A DNA stretch of 45,757 bases, from positions 1-45,757 of the forward strand of contig ONWA01000007.1 of NCBI GenBank assembly GCA_900321425.1. Direction: 5' to 3'. How positions within the stretch are numbered: position 1 is the stretch's first letter; every line of letters starts with the position of its first letter. The notes under the pieces are model-generated. The model was given only the letters and a program-made list of their open reading frames with translations. It made no database searches and was not told where the DNA came from. The position numbers and the translations under genes were made by a program. Shown in pieces: positions 35,811 to 45,228 of the stretch. The stretch is from an uncultured Prevotellaceae bacterium (lineage in GTDB: Bacteria > Bacteroidota > Bacteroidia > Bacteroidales > Bacteroidaceae).

Positions 35811-36980
35811 ATGCAACAAGACAGACTTTGGAACAGTAACTACTGGAAGGTGATGACGGCGAACTTCTCGATGTTCTTCGCCTTCTACCTGCTGACACCG
35901 TTGTTGCCGTTATACCTCACTGAGACGTTTGGCTCATCGAAGGATATGATCGGACTGGTGCTGTCGGGCTATACCATCACGGCCCTCATCGTGCGACCGT
36001 TCAGCGGCTATGTGGTGGACAGCTTCTCGCGCAAACGGGTGCTGGTGGCCTGTCTGTTCGTCTACTTCCTCTGCTTTGGCGGTTATCTGGCTGCTGGGTC
36101 GCTCCTGTTGTTTGCTATCGTGCGCACCCTCCACGGCGCACCCTTTGGGGCTTCGACCGTAGCCAACAGTACGATGGCAATCGACGTGCTGCCGTCGAGC
36201 AGGCGTACTGAGGGAATTGGCTATTACGGACTGAGTAATAATGTGGCGACGGCCATCGCACCGACGGTAGGCGTGTTTATCTATCGCTATGCCCACAACT
36301 TCGACCTGTTGTTCTGGTTGGCATTCCTCGTGGCTGGCATTGGTTTTGCGGTTGATGCGACTATCAAGATGCCTGATCGTGAGGTGGTGCCCAACAAGAA
36401 AGCGCTGTCACTCGACCGTTTCTTTCTGTTGAAAGGATGGGCCATCGGGTTGAATATCGCCTTTTTCGGTATCTGCTATGGGGTGTTGAGTAACTATCTC
36501 GCCATCTATGGCAAGGAGATCATGCATATCACCAGTGGTACGGGTACGTACTTCATGTTGCTCGCCATCGGACTGATGGTGTCGCGACTGCGTGGCGGAC
36601 GAATGCTGCGACAGGGGCGGATGGTGCATAATGCGGGTGAGGGAATCCTCATCTCTACCGTCGGCTATGTACTCTTCGTGGCATGTCCGAATATGGTGGG
36701 CTACTACGGGTCAGCCTGTCTCATCGGACTGGGCAACGGACTGATGTGGCCGGCCTTCCAGAATATGATTATTGCGATGGCAGAGAACAACCAACGAGGG
36801 ACAGCCAACTCGACCATCCTGACCTGTTGGGACTTAGGAATGGGTATTGGCATCTTGTTAGGTGGTGTGGTTGTGGAGTACACAAACTATGCCGTCGCCT
36901 TCTGGGGAATTGCTGCCGTGCAGGCCATCGGAGCCCTTATGTTTTTTGCAGTAACGAGGAAGGTGAGAGGTGAAAGGTAA
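35811..36980 (+). CDS. Major facilitator superfamily transporter
   Basis: A 389-aa inner-membrane protein with about 12 membrane segments (first: NFSMFFAFYLLTPLLPLYL). The loop 2-3 motif GYVVDSFSRKRV corresponds to MFS motif A, and later NGLMWPAFQNMIIAMAENNQ is similar to drug/sugar exporters. I set the start at ATG 35811 (MQQDRLWNSNYWKV): the longer frame from 35724 would be encoded by the promoter repeat itself. The substrate is unknown; drug or metabolite export is the usual role of this group. The 3' end is convergent with the TlpA-like gene, 11 bases apart. Confidence 0.88.
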   Translation: MQQDRLWNSNYWKVMTANFSMFFAFYLLTPLLPLYLTETFGSSKDMIGLVLSGYTITALIVRPFSGYVVDSFSRKRVLVACLFVYFLCFGGYLAAGSLLLFAIVRTLHGAPFGASTVANSTMAIDVLPSSRRTEGIGYYGLSNNVATAIAPTVGVFIYRYAHNFDLLFWLAFLVAGIGFAVDATIKMPDREVVPNKKALSLDRFFLLKGWAIGLNIAFFGICYGVLSNYLAIYGKEIMHITSGTGTYFMLLAIGLMVSRLRGGRMLRQGRMVHNAGEGILISTVGYVLFVACPNMVGYYGSACLIGLGNGLMWPAFQNMIIAMAENNQRGTANSTILTCWDLGMGIGILLGGVVVEYTNYAVAFWGIAAVQAIGALMFFAVTRKVRGER

Positions 36981-36991
36981 GAGAGAACTAT

Positions 36992-37516
36992 TTACTTGAA
37001 CAGTTCGTCGAGGAGGGTATAGAAGGCTGGATCCTCGCCGATAATGGTCTCTACGATATTACCCTTGGGATCGATGATAACCTTGGTGGGGAAACCTTGG
37101 ATGGCGTAGTCGCTGAAGATCTGCGAGCCACGAGGACAATAGACGTGCAGCCAAGGCAACTCGTATTGCTTTACAGCAGCCTTCCACTTCGCCTCACTGT
37201 CGTTGCAGTCGATGCCTAAGATCTCGAATTTGCCGTGATACTTGTCGTAGTATTCCTTCATCTGAGGAAAGCCCTTGATGCACCATCCGCACCAGCTTCC
37301 CCAAAAGTCGAGGATGACATACTTGCCACGCAACGAACTCAGTTGCAAAGGCTTGCCGTTGAGATCGTCGAGGGTGAAATCAGGAGCCTGTATTGCTTCC
37401 TGTTCGATGCTCTGCTCTTCGGTCTCTTCCAGGTTTTGCGCCTGCTGGCTCTTGTTTCCTGCGCACCCCATGAGGGTGATGGTGATGAGCATGACGCTCA
37501 GTAAAATTCTTTTCAT
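36992..37516 (-). CDS. TlpA/ResA-type thioredoxin-fold lipoprotein
   Basis: A 174-aa exported lipoprotein with signal and lipobox LMGC (C18) and a low-complexity linker (~20-42). The thioredoxin-like domain (~43-174) has the redox motif WCGWC (75-79) and the cis-proline in GFPTK (P143). It probably reduces disulfides or handles oxidative damage in the periplasm, as in the AhpC-TSA/TlpA group. I start it at 37516 because the signal peptide begins there; a longer frame to 37741 has no signal and would overlap the divergent YfhO gene. A TATCTTTG -7 box lies 26 bases upstream. Confidence 0.92.
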   Translation of the reverse strand: MKRILLSVMLITITLMGCAGNKSQQAQNLEETEEQSIEQEAIQAPDFTLDDLNGKPLQLSSLRGKYVILDFWGSWCGWCIKGFPQMKEYYDKYHGKFEILGIDCNDSEAKWKAAVKQYELPWLHVYCPRGSQIFSDYAIQGFPTKVIIDPKGNIVETIIGEDPAFYTLLDELFK

Positions 37517-37542
37517 ACTGCTATATAATGTGTTGTCGCATG

Positions 37543-37550
37543 CAAAGATA
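37543..37550 (-). promoter_or_regulatory. -7 box of the TlpA-like gene
   Basis: TATCTTTG on the minus strand, 26 bases before the start codon at 37516. Confidence 0.6.
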
Positions 37551-37592
37551 CACAATTTTTCGTGAATATGGCGGTTTCTCAGAAAAAAACAG

Positions 37593-37600
37593 TACCTTTG
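37593..37600 (+). promoter_or_regulatory. -7 box of the YfhO-type gene
   Basis: TACCTTTG, 18 bases before the ATG at 37619. Confidence 0.55.
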
Positions 37601-37618
37601 CCAGAAAAATAACAGGTT

Positions 37619-40114
37619 ATGGTTACGAAAGAGAGTTTGAAACAGTGGTTGCCCGATGTGCTCGCGGTATTGTTTTTCGCCGTGTTGTCGTATGCTTATT
37701 TCTTCCCTGCCGATACGGAGGGACGCATCCTGTATCGTCATGATTCCTCAGCCGGGAAAGGACTGGGACATGAGCAGGCGGAGTATTATGAGCGTACAGG
37801 GGAGGTGACGCGTTGGACCAACTCCGTGTTTGGAGGTATGCCTACCTACCAGATTGCCCCCTCGTATAAGAGTGGTGATATCGTACAGACCGCCATCAAC
37901 GCCTATCATCTGTGGTTGCCCGACTACGTATGGTACCTGTTTGCCTATCTGTTGGGCTTCTATATCCTGTTGAGGGCCTTCGACTTCCGACAGTTGCTGG
38001 CCACCTTGGGATCCGTCATCTGGGCTTTCTCGACCTATTTCCTGATAATCATCGCCGCAGGACACTTCTGGAAAGTGATGGCGCTGGCCTACCTGCCGCC
38101 CATGATTGCCGGTGTGGTACTGGCCTATCGTGGGAAATACCTGTGGGGATTTGTGGTTACGGCTATCTTCGCCACCTTCGAGGTGAGTGCCAACCACGTG
38201 CAGATGACCTACTATTATTTGTTTATCCTCTTCTTTATGGTTATCGCCTATCTGGTGGAGGCCATTCGTGATCATAAGATCGCCCATTTCGTAAAGGCCA
38301 CCCTTGTGTGTCTGTTGGCCGCCGTCATCAGTATCGGCATGAACCTGTCGAACCTCTACCATACATGGGAGTACTCGAAAGAGTCGATGCGAGGGAAGAG
38401 TGAGCTGGTGAAGAAAAATACCGCTAACCAGACCTCCAGTGGATTGGACCGTGACTATATCACCCAGTGGAGCTATGGTATCGACGAGACCTGGACGCTG
38501 CTGGTGCCTAACGTGAAAGGTGGTGCCTCCGTGCCCATGACGGAGAGTAAGACGGCGATGGAACATGCTGACAACACCTACCTGCCCGTCTACCAACAGA
38601 TGGGACAGTACTGGGGCGAGCAGCCGATGACGAGTGGACCCGTCTATGTGGGCGCCTTCGTGATGTTCCTTTTTGTGCTGGGACTCTTTATCGTCAAGGG
38701 CCCTATGAAGTGGGCGTTACTGGCAGCTACCATCCTCTCGATCCTGTTGTCGTGGGGACGTAACTTCATGCCGTTCACCGACTTCTTCCTCGACTATGTG
38801 CCGATGTATGCGAAGTTCCGTACGGTGGCCTCAATCCTCGTCATCGCAGAGTTCACCATCCCTCTGTTGGCGATGCTCGCCCTGAAGCGTATCGTCGACG
38901 AGCCCGAACTGCTGCGTCGTCGCATCAAGACGGTGGTGGTGAGCTTCCTCCTCACAGGTGGCGCTGCCCTCGTGTTCGCCCTCATGCCGGCCCTGTTCTT
39001 CCCTGACTATATCTCCTATAACGAGATGCAGGCCCTGAAAGGAATACCTGAGGAACATTTGTATCCACTGATAGCCAACCTGACGGAGATGCGCAAGGCT
39101 GTGTTTACTGCCGACAGTTGGCGCTCGTTCTGGATTATCGTGATAGGACTCGTCTTCCTTGTACTCTACTATACGAGGACGCTGAAGCGCAATTATATGA
39201 TCGCTGCCGTGCTGGCACTCTGTCTGATAGACCTCTGGCAGGTGAACAAGCGCTATTTGAACGATGAAATGTTTGTGGAGTCGTATATGCGCGACGAACC
39301 CATCCAGAAGACGGCTACCGATGAGCAGATCCTGTTGGACAAGAGTCTCGACTACCGTGTGCTGAACCTCGCTGGGAGCACGTTCAGCGAGAACCAGACC
39401 TCCTATTACCATAAGAGCATCGGTGGCTATCATCCTGCTAAACTACGTCGCTATCAGGAACTGGCAGATGCCTATACCACCCCACAGATGCAACGTGTGT
39501 ACAAGGCTGTGGCAGAGTCGGTGGGTGATATGACGAAGGTGAATGGCGACAGCCTCTATCCGGTGCTGAATATGCTCAACACGAAATATTTCATCCTACC
39601 CCTGCAGGGAGGGCAGACTGTAGCCGTGCAGAACCCCTATACCTATGGTAATGCCTGGTTTGTGGACAAGGTGGAGTATGTGAATAATGCCAACGAGGAG
39701 TTGGACAAGATCGGGCAACTGAAACTCCGTCATGAGGCAGTGGCCGATGCACAGTTCAAGGAGCAGTTAGGTGACAGTCAGGTACAGGACGCTGTGAGTG
39801 TGGTGACCCTGAACAAATATGAGCCCAATCAACTGACCTACGACGTAAACTCGTCGAAAGGTGGTGTTGTGGTGTTCTCAGAAATCTATTACCCAGGATG
39901 GACAGCTACCATCGACGGGCAGGAGGCGCAGTTGGGTAGGGTAGACTACGTATTACGTGCCCTGAAGGTGCCTGCAGGAAAGCATCAGGTGGTGCTCACC
40001 TTCAAGCCTAAATCCGTAGAGGTGACAGAGCATATCGCCTATGTGTCACTGGGTATCCTACTGATACTGGTCGTGCTTGCGGTATTCGTGGAATATCGTA
40101 AGCGTAAAGCTTAG
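37619..40114 (+). CDS. YfhO-family large membrane protein
   Basis: An 831-aa inner-membrane protein. It has a first membrane segment at ~9-28 (PDVLAVLFFAVLSYAYFFP) and many more through ~residue 540. A large periplasmic C-terminal domain ends in the conserved YfhO stretch (SEIYYPGWTATIDGQEAQ, RALKVPAGKHQVVLTFKPKS), and a last membrane segment and Lys/Arg tail follow. YfhO proteins are GT-C-like and are linked to glycosylation of cell-surface polymers in Firmicutes; in Bacteroidetes the role is unproven. The stop codon overlaps that of the convergent fucP gene. Confidence 0.9.
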   Translation: MVTKESLKQWLPDVLAVLFFAVLSYAYFFPADTEGRILYRHDSSAGKGLGHEQAEYYERTGEVTRWTNSVFGGMPTYQIAPSYKSGDIVQTAINAYHLWLPDYVWYLFAYLLGFYILLRAFDFRQLLATLGSVIWAFSTYFLIIIAAGHFWKVMALAYLPPMIAGVVLAYRGKYLWGFVVTAIFATFEVSANHVQMTYYYLFILFFMVIAYLVEAIRDHKIAHFVKATLVCLLAAVISIGMNLSNLYHTWEYSKESMRGKSELVKKNTANQTSSGLDRDYITQWSYGIDETWTLLVPNVKGGASVPMTESKTAMEHADNTYLPVYQQMGQYWGEQPMTSGPVYVGAFVMFLFVLGLFIVKGPMKWALLAATILSILLSWGRNFMPFTDFFLDYVPMYAKFRTVASILVIAEFTIPLLAMLALKRIVDEPELLRRRIKTVVVSFLLTGGAALVFALMPALFFPDYISYNEMQALKGIPEEHLYPLIANLTEMRKAVFTADSWRSFWIIVIGLVFLVLYYTRTLKRNYMIAAVLALCLIDLWQVNKRYLNDEMFVESYMRDEPIQKTATDEQILLDKSLDYRVLNLAGSTFSENQTSYYHKSIGGYHPAKLRRYQELADAYTTPQMQRVYKAVAESVGDMTKVNGDSLYPVLNMLNTKYFILPLQGGQTVAVQNPYTYGNAWFVDKVEYVNNANEELDKIGQLKLRHEAVADAQFKEQLGDSQVQDAVSVVTLNKYEPNQLTYDVNSSKGGVVVFSEIYYPGWTATIDGQEAQLGRVDYVLRALKVPAGKHQVVLTFKPKSVEVTEHIAYVSLGILLILVVLAVFVEYRKRKA

Positions 40115-41457
40115 GTACGCTTCACATCATACTCACCTGTGACGTGGTGTCGTAGGTAGCTCTTGTGACCATAGTAGGCAATCACACCGAAGCAGATGAG
40201 TGGAACGATGAACGAGGTGTTGGTAGCTGGTAGGCTGCCGATATGTAGGTTCGTGTCGATGATGAGCGATTGGACGACAGGGAAGATAGAACCACCCAAT
40301 AGTGACATCACCAGTCCGGCTCCTCCTATCTTTACATTTTCCCCCAATCCACGTAAGGACAGTCCGAAAATGGTAGGGAACATCAGTGACATACAACCAC
40401 TCACCAATACCAGACAGTACAGTCCGTTGCGGTCAGTGAACAGAATAGCACCACACACACATGCCATCGCTGCGATGGCCAAGAAAGAGAGCAGGCGCTC
40501 GGCAGTGAGGTAGTTCATGAGGAACGTACAGACAAATCGTCCGACGGTGAAGAGAATCAAGGCATAGACATTGTATTTCTGTGACAACATATCAGCAGCC
40601 CCCTCATCGATACCCTCAGCCATCAGCACGCGCGTTCCATATTGTATGATAAATGTCCAGCAGCACACCTGTGCACCCGTATAGCTGAACTCCGCAAGGA
40701 CACCCATACGGTAGTTGCGTATCTGCCATAATTCTTTGATACTCTGTAACAATGGCTTGTCGGAATGCGTATCGTAGGAGGTCTCCATCTTTTGTAGACG
40801 GATGAGTACTAACAGTACGATGACGATGGCAGCGATGAACATATAAGGTTGGATAACGATGGAGAGATCGTGGTTCTTGATGATTTCCCACTGAATGTCA
40901 GGCAGTTCCCTGCGGATCTCGGAAGAGAGCGGACTCATTCTGTCCTGGACGAAGTGAAGGGCGATGAACATACCTAACAGAGCTCCAACGGCATTGAACG
41001 CCTGTGCCAGATTCAAACGACGGATAGCCGTATATTCCGTTCCCATACAATAAATATAGGGATTGCAGGCTGTCTCTAAGAAAGACATACCGCAGGTCAT
41101 CACAAAGTAAGCACCAAGGAAGGGTGTGAACAGACCAATCTCTTTAGCAGGGATGAATAGCAGGGCACCGACGGCATAAATGCCTAAGGCAGCAAGGATG
41201 CCCGACTTGAACGAGTATCGCTGCATGAACATCGCTGCAGGGAAGGCCATCAGGAAATAGCCCAAGTGGAAGACCACCTGTACCATCGTAGCCTCAGTGA
41301 CACTAATCTTGAAAATTTTTGAGAATGCCTTCACCATTGGTGCGGTGATATCGTTTCCTATACCCCACACCACAAAGCAGGTGGTAATCATAGCAAAGGG
41401 AAGAATCAGGCTGACTCCGTCCTTGGTTAGTATATCGTTTTTCCCCATTCCTCTCAT
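40111..41457 (-). CDS. fucP: L-fucose:H+ symporter (FucP-like MFS)
   Basis: A 448-aa MFS protein with about 12 membrane segments. Segments such as ITTCFVVWGIGNDITAPMVK, VVFHLGYFLMAFPAAMFMQR, SFLETACNPYIYCMG and SLMFPTIFGLSLRGLGE are characteristic of the FucP/glucose-galactose porter group. It lies divergently from fkp, the salvage kinase for L-fucose, which supports fucose as the substrate. Met codons at 41457 and 41448 are both possible starts. The 3' end overlaps the YfhO gene stop by 4 bases on the opposite strand. Confidence 0.88.
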   Translation of the reverse strand: MRGMGKNDILTKDGVSLILPFAMITTCFVVWGIGNDITAPMVKAFSKIFKISVTEATMVQVVFHLGYFLMAFPAAMFMQRYSFKSGILAALGIYAVGALLFIPAKEIGLFTPFLGAYFVMTCGMSFLETACNPYIYCMGTEYTAIRRLNLAQAFNAVGALLGMFIALHFVQDRMSPLSSEIRRELPDIQWEIIKNHDLSIVIQPYMFIAAIVIVLLVLIRLQKMETSYDTHSDKPLLQSIKELWQIRNYRMGVLAEFSYTGAQVCCWTFIIQYGTRVLMAEGIDEGAADMLSQKYNVYALILFTVGRFVCTFLMNYLTAERLLSFLAIAAMACVCGAILFTDRNGLYCLVLVSGCMSLMFPTIFGLSLRGLGENVKIGGAGLVMSLLGGSIFPVVQSLIIDTNLHIGSLPATNTSFIVPLICFGVIAYYGHKSYLRHHVTGEYDVKRT

Positions 41458-41500
41458 GAAGTACTTGTTGTTTAATGATAGGTTTTAGTCGTTTCGGGCG

Positions 41501-41508
41501 CAAATATA
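41501..41508 (-). promoter_or_regulatory. -7 box of fucP
   Basis: TATATTTG on the minus strand, 43 bases before the start. No TTTG at -33 spacing. Confidence 0.5.
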
Positions 41509-41565
41509 CGATTTATCCATGAAATTACCTAATTTTTTCCAAAAAAATGATTTCGTCACGTTTAT

Positions 41566-41598
41566 TTTGGCATTTCGACGACATTTTTTGTATCTTTG
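41566..41598 (+). promoter_or_regulatory. Promoter of the fkp operon
   Basis: TTTG (41566-41569), 21 bases, TATCTTTG (41591-41598), 20 bases before the ATG. Confidence 0.8.
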
Positions 41599-41618
41599 CA
41601 GTAGAAATCTGAAACATC

Positions 41619-44342
41619 ATGAAGAAACTTTTGTCATTACCACCCAATCTGGTGGGACATTTCCACGAAGTAACAGGACTGGATGCCCAAGAGTACTATT
41701 GTACCCACGACCCTATAGGACATAAGCTAGGAAGTGGGGGAGGAACCACATGGCTGTTGCAACAGTGTTATCAGGCATGGGGAGGCGGGCAGTCGTTTGA
41801 TGAGTGGCTGTCGACCGATCGTAAGATTCTGATCCATGCCGGTGGACAGAGCCGACGATTGCCGTCGTATGCTCCGTCAGGAAAGATTCTCACACCGATT
41901 CCAGTGTTCCGTTGGGAACGGGGACAGCGCCTGAGCCAGGATCTGTTGTCCCTGCAGTTGCCGTTGTATGAGCAACTGATGTCGATGGCTCCTGAGCGCA
42001 TCCATACGATGGTGGTGAGTGGTGATGTCTATATCCGTGCTACCCAGCCCCTTCAGCCTATCCCTGATGCTGATGTGGTGTGCTACGGTCTGTGGCTCGA
42101 TGCCGAGGTGGCTAAGAACCATGGGGTGTTCGTGGCTGAGCGTCGTGCCCCCTCCGTCTTGAAGCAGATGTTACAGAAGCCATCTGTGGAGACGCTGAGT
42201 CGTCTGCAGACCAATCATCTGTATCTGACGGATATCGGTGTGTGGCTGTTGAGCGACAAGGCCGTGAAGCTATTGATGAAACACTCGATGCACAACGGAC
42301 AACTGAAGGAGTACGACCTGTATTCGGAGTTTGGCTGTTCACTGGGTACATACCCCCTGATAGAAGACGAGGAACTGAAATCACTGACGGTAGCGATACT
42401 CCCCCTCCCAGGTGGTGAGTTCTATCATTATGGTACGAGCAGGGAAATGATCTCATCGACGCTCGCTATCCAGAACCTCGTCAACGATCAGCGCGAGATT
42501 ATGCATCTCGGTTGGAAGCCCCATCCCTCTATCTTTATTCAGAATGCTGTGAGTCATGTGAAACTGACGGAGCAGAATCCCCGTTTGTGGATAGAGAACA
42601 GTTGTGTAGGTCCTCACTGGCAACTCAGTACTGACCACGTCATTACAGGCGTTCCTGAGAACGACTGGGTGGTGCGGCTGCAACCCAGACAGTGTGTGGA
42701 TATCGTTCCTGTGGGCGAGAGCGAGTATGTGGTGCGTGTCTATGATATCGATGACCGTTTTGCTGGTGAACGACAGTCGACACCCCTCTTCCCTGTGGTG
42801 AAGAATCTGACAGAGATGGGTGAAGTGGTGCAACAGTTGTTGGCAGGAGAACCTCCTGCAGGCTATCGGCTGATGAGTGCTGAGGAGATATCGAATAAAG
42901 CTAATCTTGTACGATTGTTTGCCCAGCGGCGACAGTTCAGGAAACTTAACTGGGAGGCGTTGGCAGCCAATAGTGGACGTAGTGTGTTTTATCAGATCGA
43001 CCTTGATGATGCAGCCCATGAGATGGTGGACTTCGGACTGCCGTTGCCTGCTCCCATCCCCGAAGAGAGTCCGTTGCTCATCCGTATCCACGATGCGATG
43101 CTGCGTTCGGAGATGTCGCGCCTGCGAGGTGAACCTTATGAGGAGTCAGAACGACAGGCGTTTGCCCTTCTGCGCGAGGGACTGACGGAGATGGCGCTCG
43201 CAGAGAAGCAGCGACCGCGGATGTCAGTATATAGCGATCAGATCGTGTGGGGACGTAGTCCTGTACGTATCGATATTGCTGGTGGATGGACAGACACACC
43301 GCCCTACTGTCTGATGGAGGGAGGCAGTGTCATCAACTTTGCCGTCGAACTGAACGGTCAACCACCGTTGCAGGCTTACGTCCGTCCGTGTAAGGAGCAT
43401 CATATCATCCTCAGGAGTATCGATCTGGGGGCGATGGAACGCATCGAGACCTACGAACAACTGGCCGACTTTATGCATGTGGGTAGTCCTTTCTCTATCC
43501 CCAAGGCGGCACTGGTGCTGGCAGGCTTCCAACCAGGATTCTCACAAGAGCCGTTCCCCACCCTGAAAGCACAGCTGGAGGACTTTGGTTGCGGCATAGA
43601 ACTGACCCTTCTATCGGCTATCCCTGCAGGCAGTGGTTTAGGAACCAGTAGTATCCTCGCCGCCACAGTGCTGGGAGCCGTCAACGATTTCTGTTCGCTG
43701 GCCTGGGATAAGAACGAGATTGGCAAGCGGACACTCGTACTGGAACAGTTGCTCACGACGGGTGGTGGTTGGCAAGACCAGTTCGGAGGAGTACTGGGTG
43801 GCGTGAAACTCTTGCAGACCGTCAGGGGCTTCGACCAGAACCCACAGGTGAGATGGTTGCCCAACGACCTCTTCACCCAGTCAGAGTACCAGTCGTGTCA
43901 TCTGTTATACTATACTGGTCTGACGCGTACAGCGAAAAATATCCTCTCAGAAATCGTGCGGCGGATGTTTCTCAATCAGAACGACGAGCTTAGGATGTTG
44001 CGTGAGATGAAAGCCCATACGATGGATATGTATGAGGCTATTCAGCGGGCGGACTTTAACCAGATGGGACACCTCATTAGGAAAACGTGGCAACAGAACC
44101 AGCGTATCGATAGTGGAACGAATCCGTCGGCCGTGAAAGCGATTACCGATTTGGTAGACGACCTCTGCCTGGGGTACAAACTGCCTGGAGCGGGTGGTGG
44201 TGGCTATCTATATATGGTGGCGAAAGACCCAGAGGCGGCAGCACGTATCAAACAGATACTGCGACAACAGCAGTTGCATACGAATGCCCGTTTTGTGGAC
44301 ATGCGCCTGAGTACACAGGGGTTGCAGGTGAGTAGGAGTTAG
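41619..44342 (+). CDS. fkp: Bifunctional L-fucokinase / GDP-L-fucose pyrophosphorylase
   Basis: This 907-aa cytoplasmic enzyme turns salvaged L-fucose into fucose-1-phosphate and then GDP-fucose, used by Bacteroidales to fucosylate capsule and surface glycoproteins. The N-terminal half is the pyrophosphorylase, with HAGGQSRRLPSYAPSGK at 73-89. The C-terminal half is a GHMP kinase: DIAGGWTDTPPYC at ~549-561, the ATP loop PAGSGLGTSS at ~669-678, and the late glycine-rich GAGGGGYLYM (~859). The length is close to the B. fragilis Fkp (about 950). It is first in an operon with the GSCFA gene and murF/alr; the gap to the GSCFA gene is 22 bases. Confidence 0.95.
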   Translation: MKKLLSLPPNLVGHFHEVTGLDAQEYYCTHDPIGHKLGSGGGTTWLLQQCYQAWGGGQSFDEWLSTDRKILIHAGGQSRRLPSYAPSGKILTPIPVFRWERGQRLSQDLLSLQLPLYEQLMSMAPERIHTMVVSGDVYIRATQPLQPIPDADVVCYGLWLDAEVAKNHGVFVAERRAPSVLKQMLQKPSVETLSRLQTNHLYLTDIGVWLLSDKAVKLLMKHSMHNGQLKEYDLYSEFGCSLGTYPLIEDEELKSLTVAILPLPGGEFYHYGTSREMISSTLAIQNLVNDQREIMHLGWKPHPSIFIQNAVSHVKLTEQNPRLWIENSCVGPHWQLSTDHVITGVPENDWVVRLQPRQCVDIVPVGESEYVVRVYDIDDRFAGERQSTPLFPVVKNLTEMGEVVQQLLAGEPPAGYRLMSAEEISNKANLVRLFAQRRQFRKLNWEALAANSGRSVFYQIDLDDAAHEMVDFGLPLPAPIPEESPLLIRIHDAMLRSEMSRLRGEPYEESERQAFALLREGLTEMALAEKQRPRMSVYSDQIVWGRSPVRIDIAGGWTDTPPYCLMEGGSVINFAVELNGQPPLQAYVRPCKEHHIILRSIDLGAMERIETYEQLADFMHVGSPFSIPKAALVLAGFQPGFSQEPFPTLKAQLEDFGCGIELTLLSAIPAGSGLGTSSILAATVLGAVNDFCSLAWDKNEIGKRTLVLEQLLTTGGGWQDQFGGVLGGVKLLQTVRGFDQNPQVRWLPNDLFTQSEYQSCHLLYYTGLTRTAKNILSEIVRRMFLNQNDELRMLREMKAHTMDMYEAIQRADFNQMGHLIRKTWQQNQRIDSGTNPSAVKAITDLVDDLCLGYKLPGAGGGGYLYMVAKDPEAAARIKQILRQQQLHTNARFVDMRLSTQGLQVSRS

Positions 44343-44364
44343 AGTTAGAATCATCAGTGACGAG

Positions 44365-45228
44365 ATGGAGTTTAGGACGATTGTTGATATTCCGAAGCCG
44401 GGGTTTGAGATACAGCCTTGTGAGGAGATCCTCTTTGTGGGGTCGTGTTTTGCCGATGCCATCGGTCGACGGTTCGAGCATGAAGGTTTTCCTGTGACCA
44501 TTAATCCCTTTGGGACGATGTATAACCCCGTCAGTATCGTGCATACCCTTGAAAGGATGGAAAGGAAAACGTGGTCGACGGTGTTCCTGACATTAGGCAC
44601 CAACCATGTCTACCGACTGAAGGAAACGGGTGAGATTGTAGATAACTGTGAGAAACGGTCGGCAACCCTCTTTCAGGAAGAGGAACTGACGGTCGAGGAA
44701 TGTGCCCATCATCTGCGACAGGCTATCACCCTGTTGCGACAGGCCAATCCTGATGTGAGGGTAGTGCTCACCGTCAGTCCTATCCGCTATCGGAAATATG
44801 GCTACCACGGCAGTCAACTGTCGAAAGCTACGCTGTTGTTGGCGGTGCAGGAGATTCTGGACGATCTAGACAATCTAGACAATCCTAGAAACTCTAGAAG
44901 CTCTAGAAATTCTAGGGAGTCTAGGGAGTCTAGAATATCCTACTTCCCTTCCTACGAGATTATGAACGACGAGTTGCGCGACTATCGTTTCTATGCCGCC
45001 GACATGATCCATCCTTCGGAGCAGGCCGTCGATTATCTCTGGGAGCGACTAGTGGCTATCTATTTCTCTCTTGCGGCTCAGCAGTTTCTGGAGGAGTGGC
45101 GCCCCCTGAAACAGGTGCTCGATCATCGTCCCTTCCATCCTGAGTCGGTCGAATATCAGGCACTCATGGATAAAACTATGTTAAAAATCGCAGCTTTACG
45201 GAAAAAATATACTACTTTCGCAAAATGA
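44365..45228 (+). CDS. GSCFA-domain protein with in-frame repeat insertion
   Basis: A 287-aa protein with the family hallmark FVGSCFAD (GSCFA at 26-30), INPFGTMYNP (~46-55) and TLGTNHVYRL, all typical of the GSCFA domain, which is related to SGNH hydrolases. A later MIHPSEQAVDYLW segment would supply the Asp/His pair (DMIHPS). The function in vivo is unknown; a hydrolase acting on a cell-envelope glycan or lipid is likely. Residues 167-190 are eight 3-residue units (DLD, NLD, NPR, NSR...) encoded by the 9-bp array at 44863-44934, probably a surface loop. The stop overlaps the murF start by 4 bases. Confidence 0.88.
   Translation: MEFRTIVDIPKPGFEIQPCEEILFVGSCFADAIGRRFEHEGFPVTINPFGTMYNPVSIVHTLERMERKTWSTVFLTLGTNHVYRLKETGEIVDNCEKRSATLFQEEELTVEECAHHLRQAITLLRQANPDVRVVLTVSPIRYRKYGYHGSQLSKATLLLAVQEILDDLDNLDNPRNSRSSRNSRESRESRISYFPSYEIMNDELRDYRFYAADMIHPSEQAVDYLWERLVAIYFSLAAQQFLEEWRPLKQVLDHRPFHPESVEYQALMDKTMLKIAALRKKYTTFAK
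44863..44934 (+). repeat. Eight-unit 9-bp tandem repeat inside the GSCFA gene
   Basis: Eight contiguous 9-bp units of the form NNNYCTAGR (most contain TCTAG), exactly in frame and not disrupting the gene. The core is shared with the alaS array. Confidence 0.95.

Noticed and set aside
37517-37741. N-terminal extension of the TlpA-like protein by 75 residues
   Set aside because: It would overlap the divergent YfhO gene and its promoter and would hide a perfect lipoprotein signal starting at 37516.
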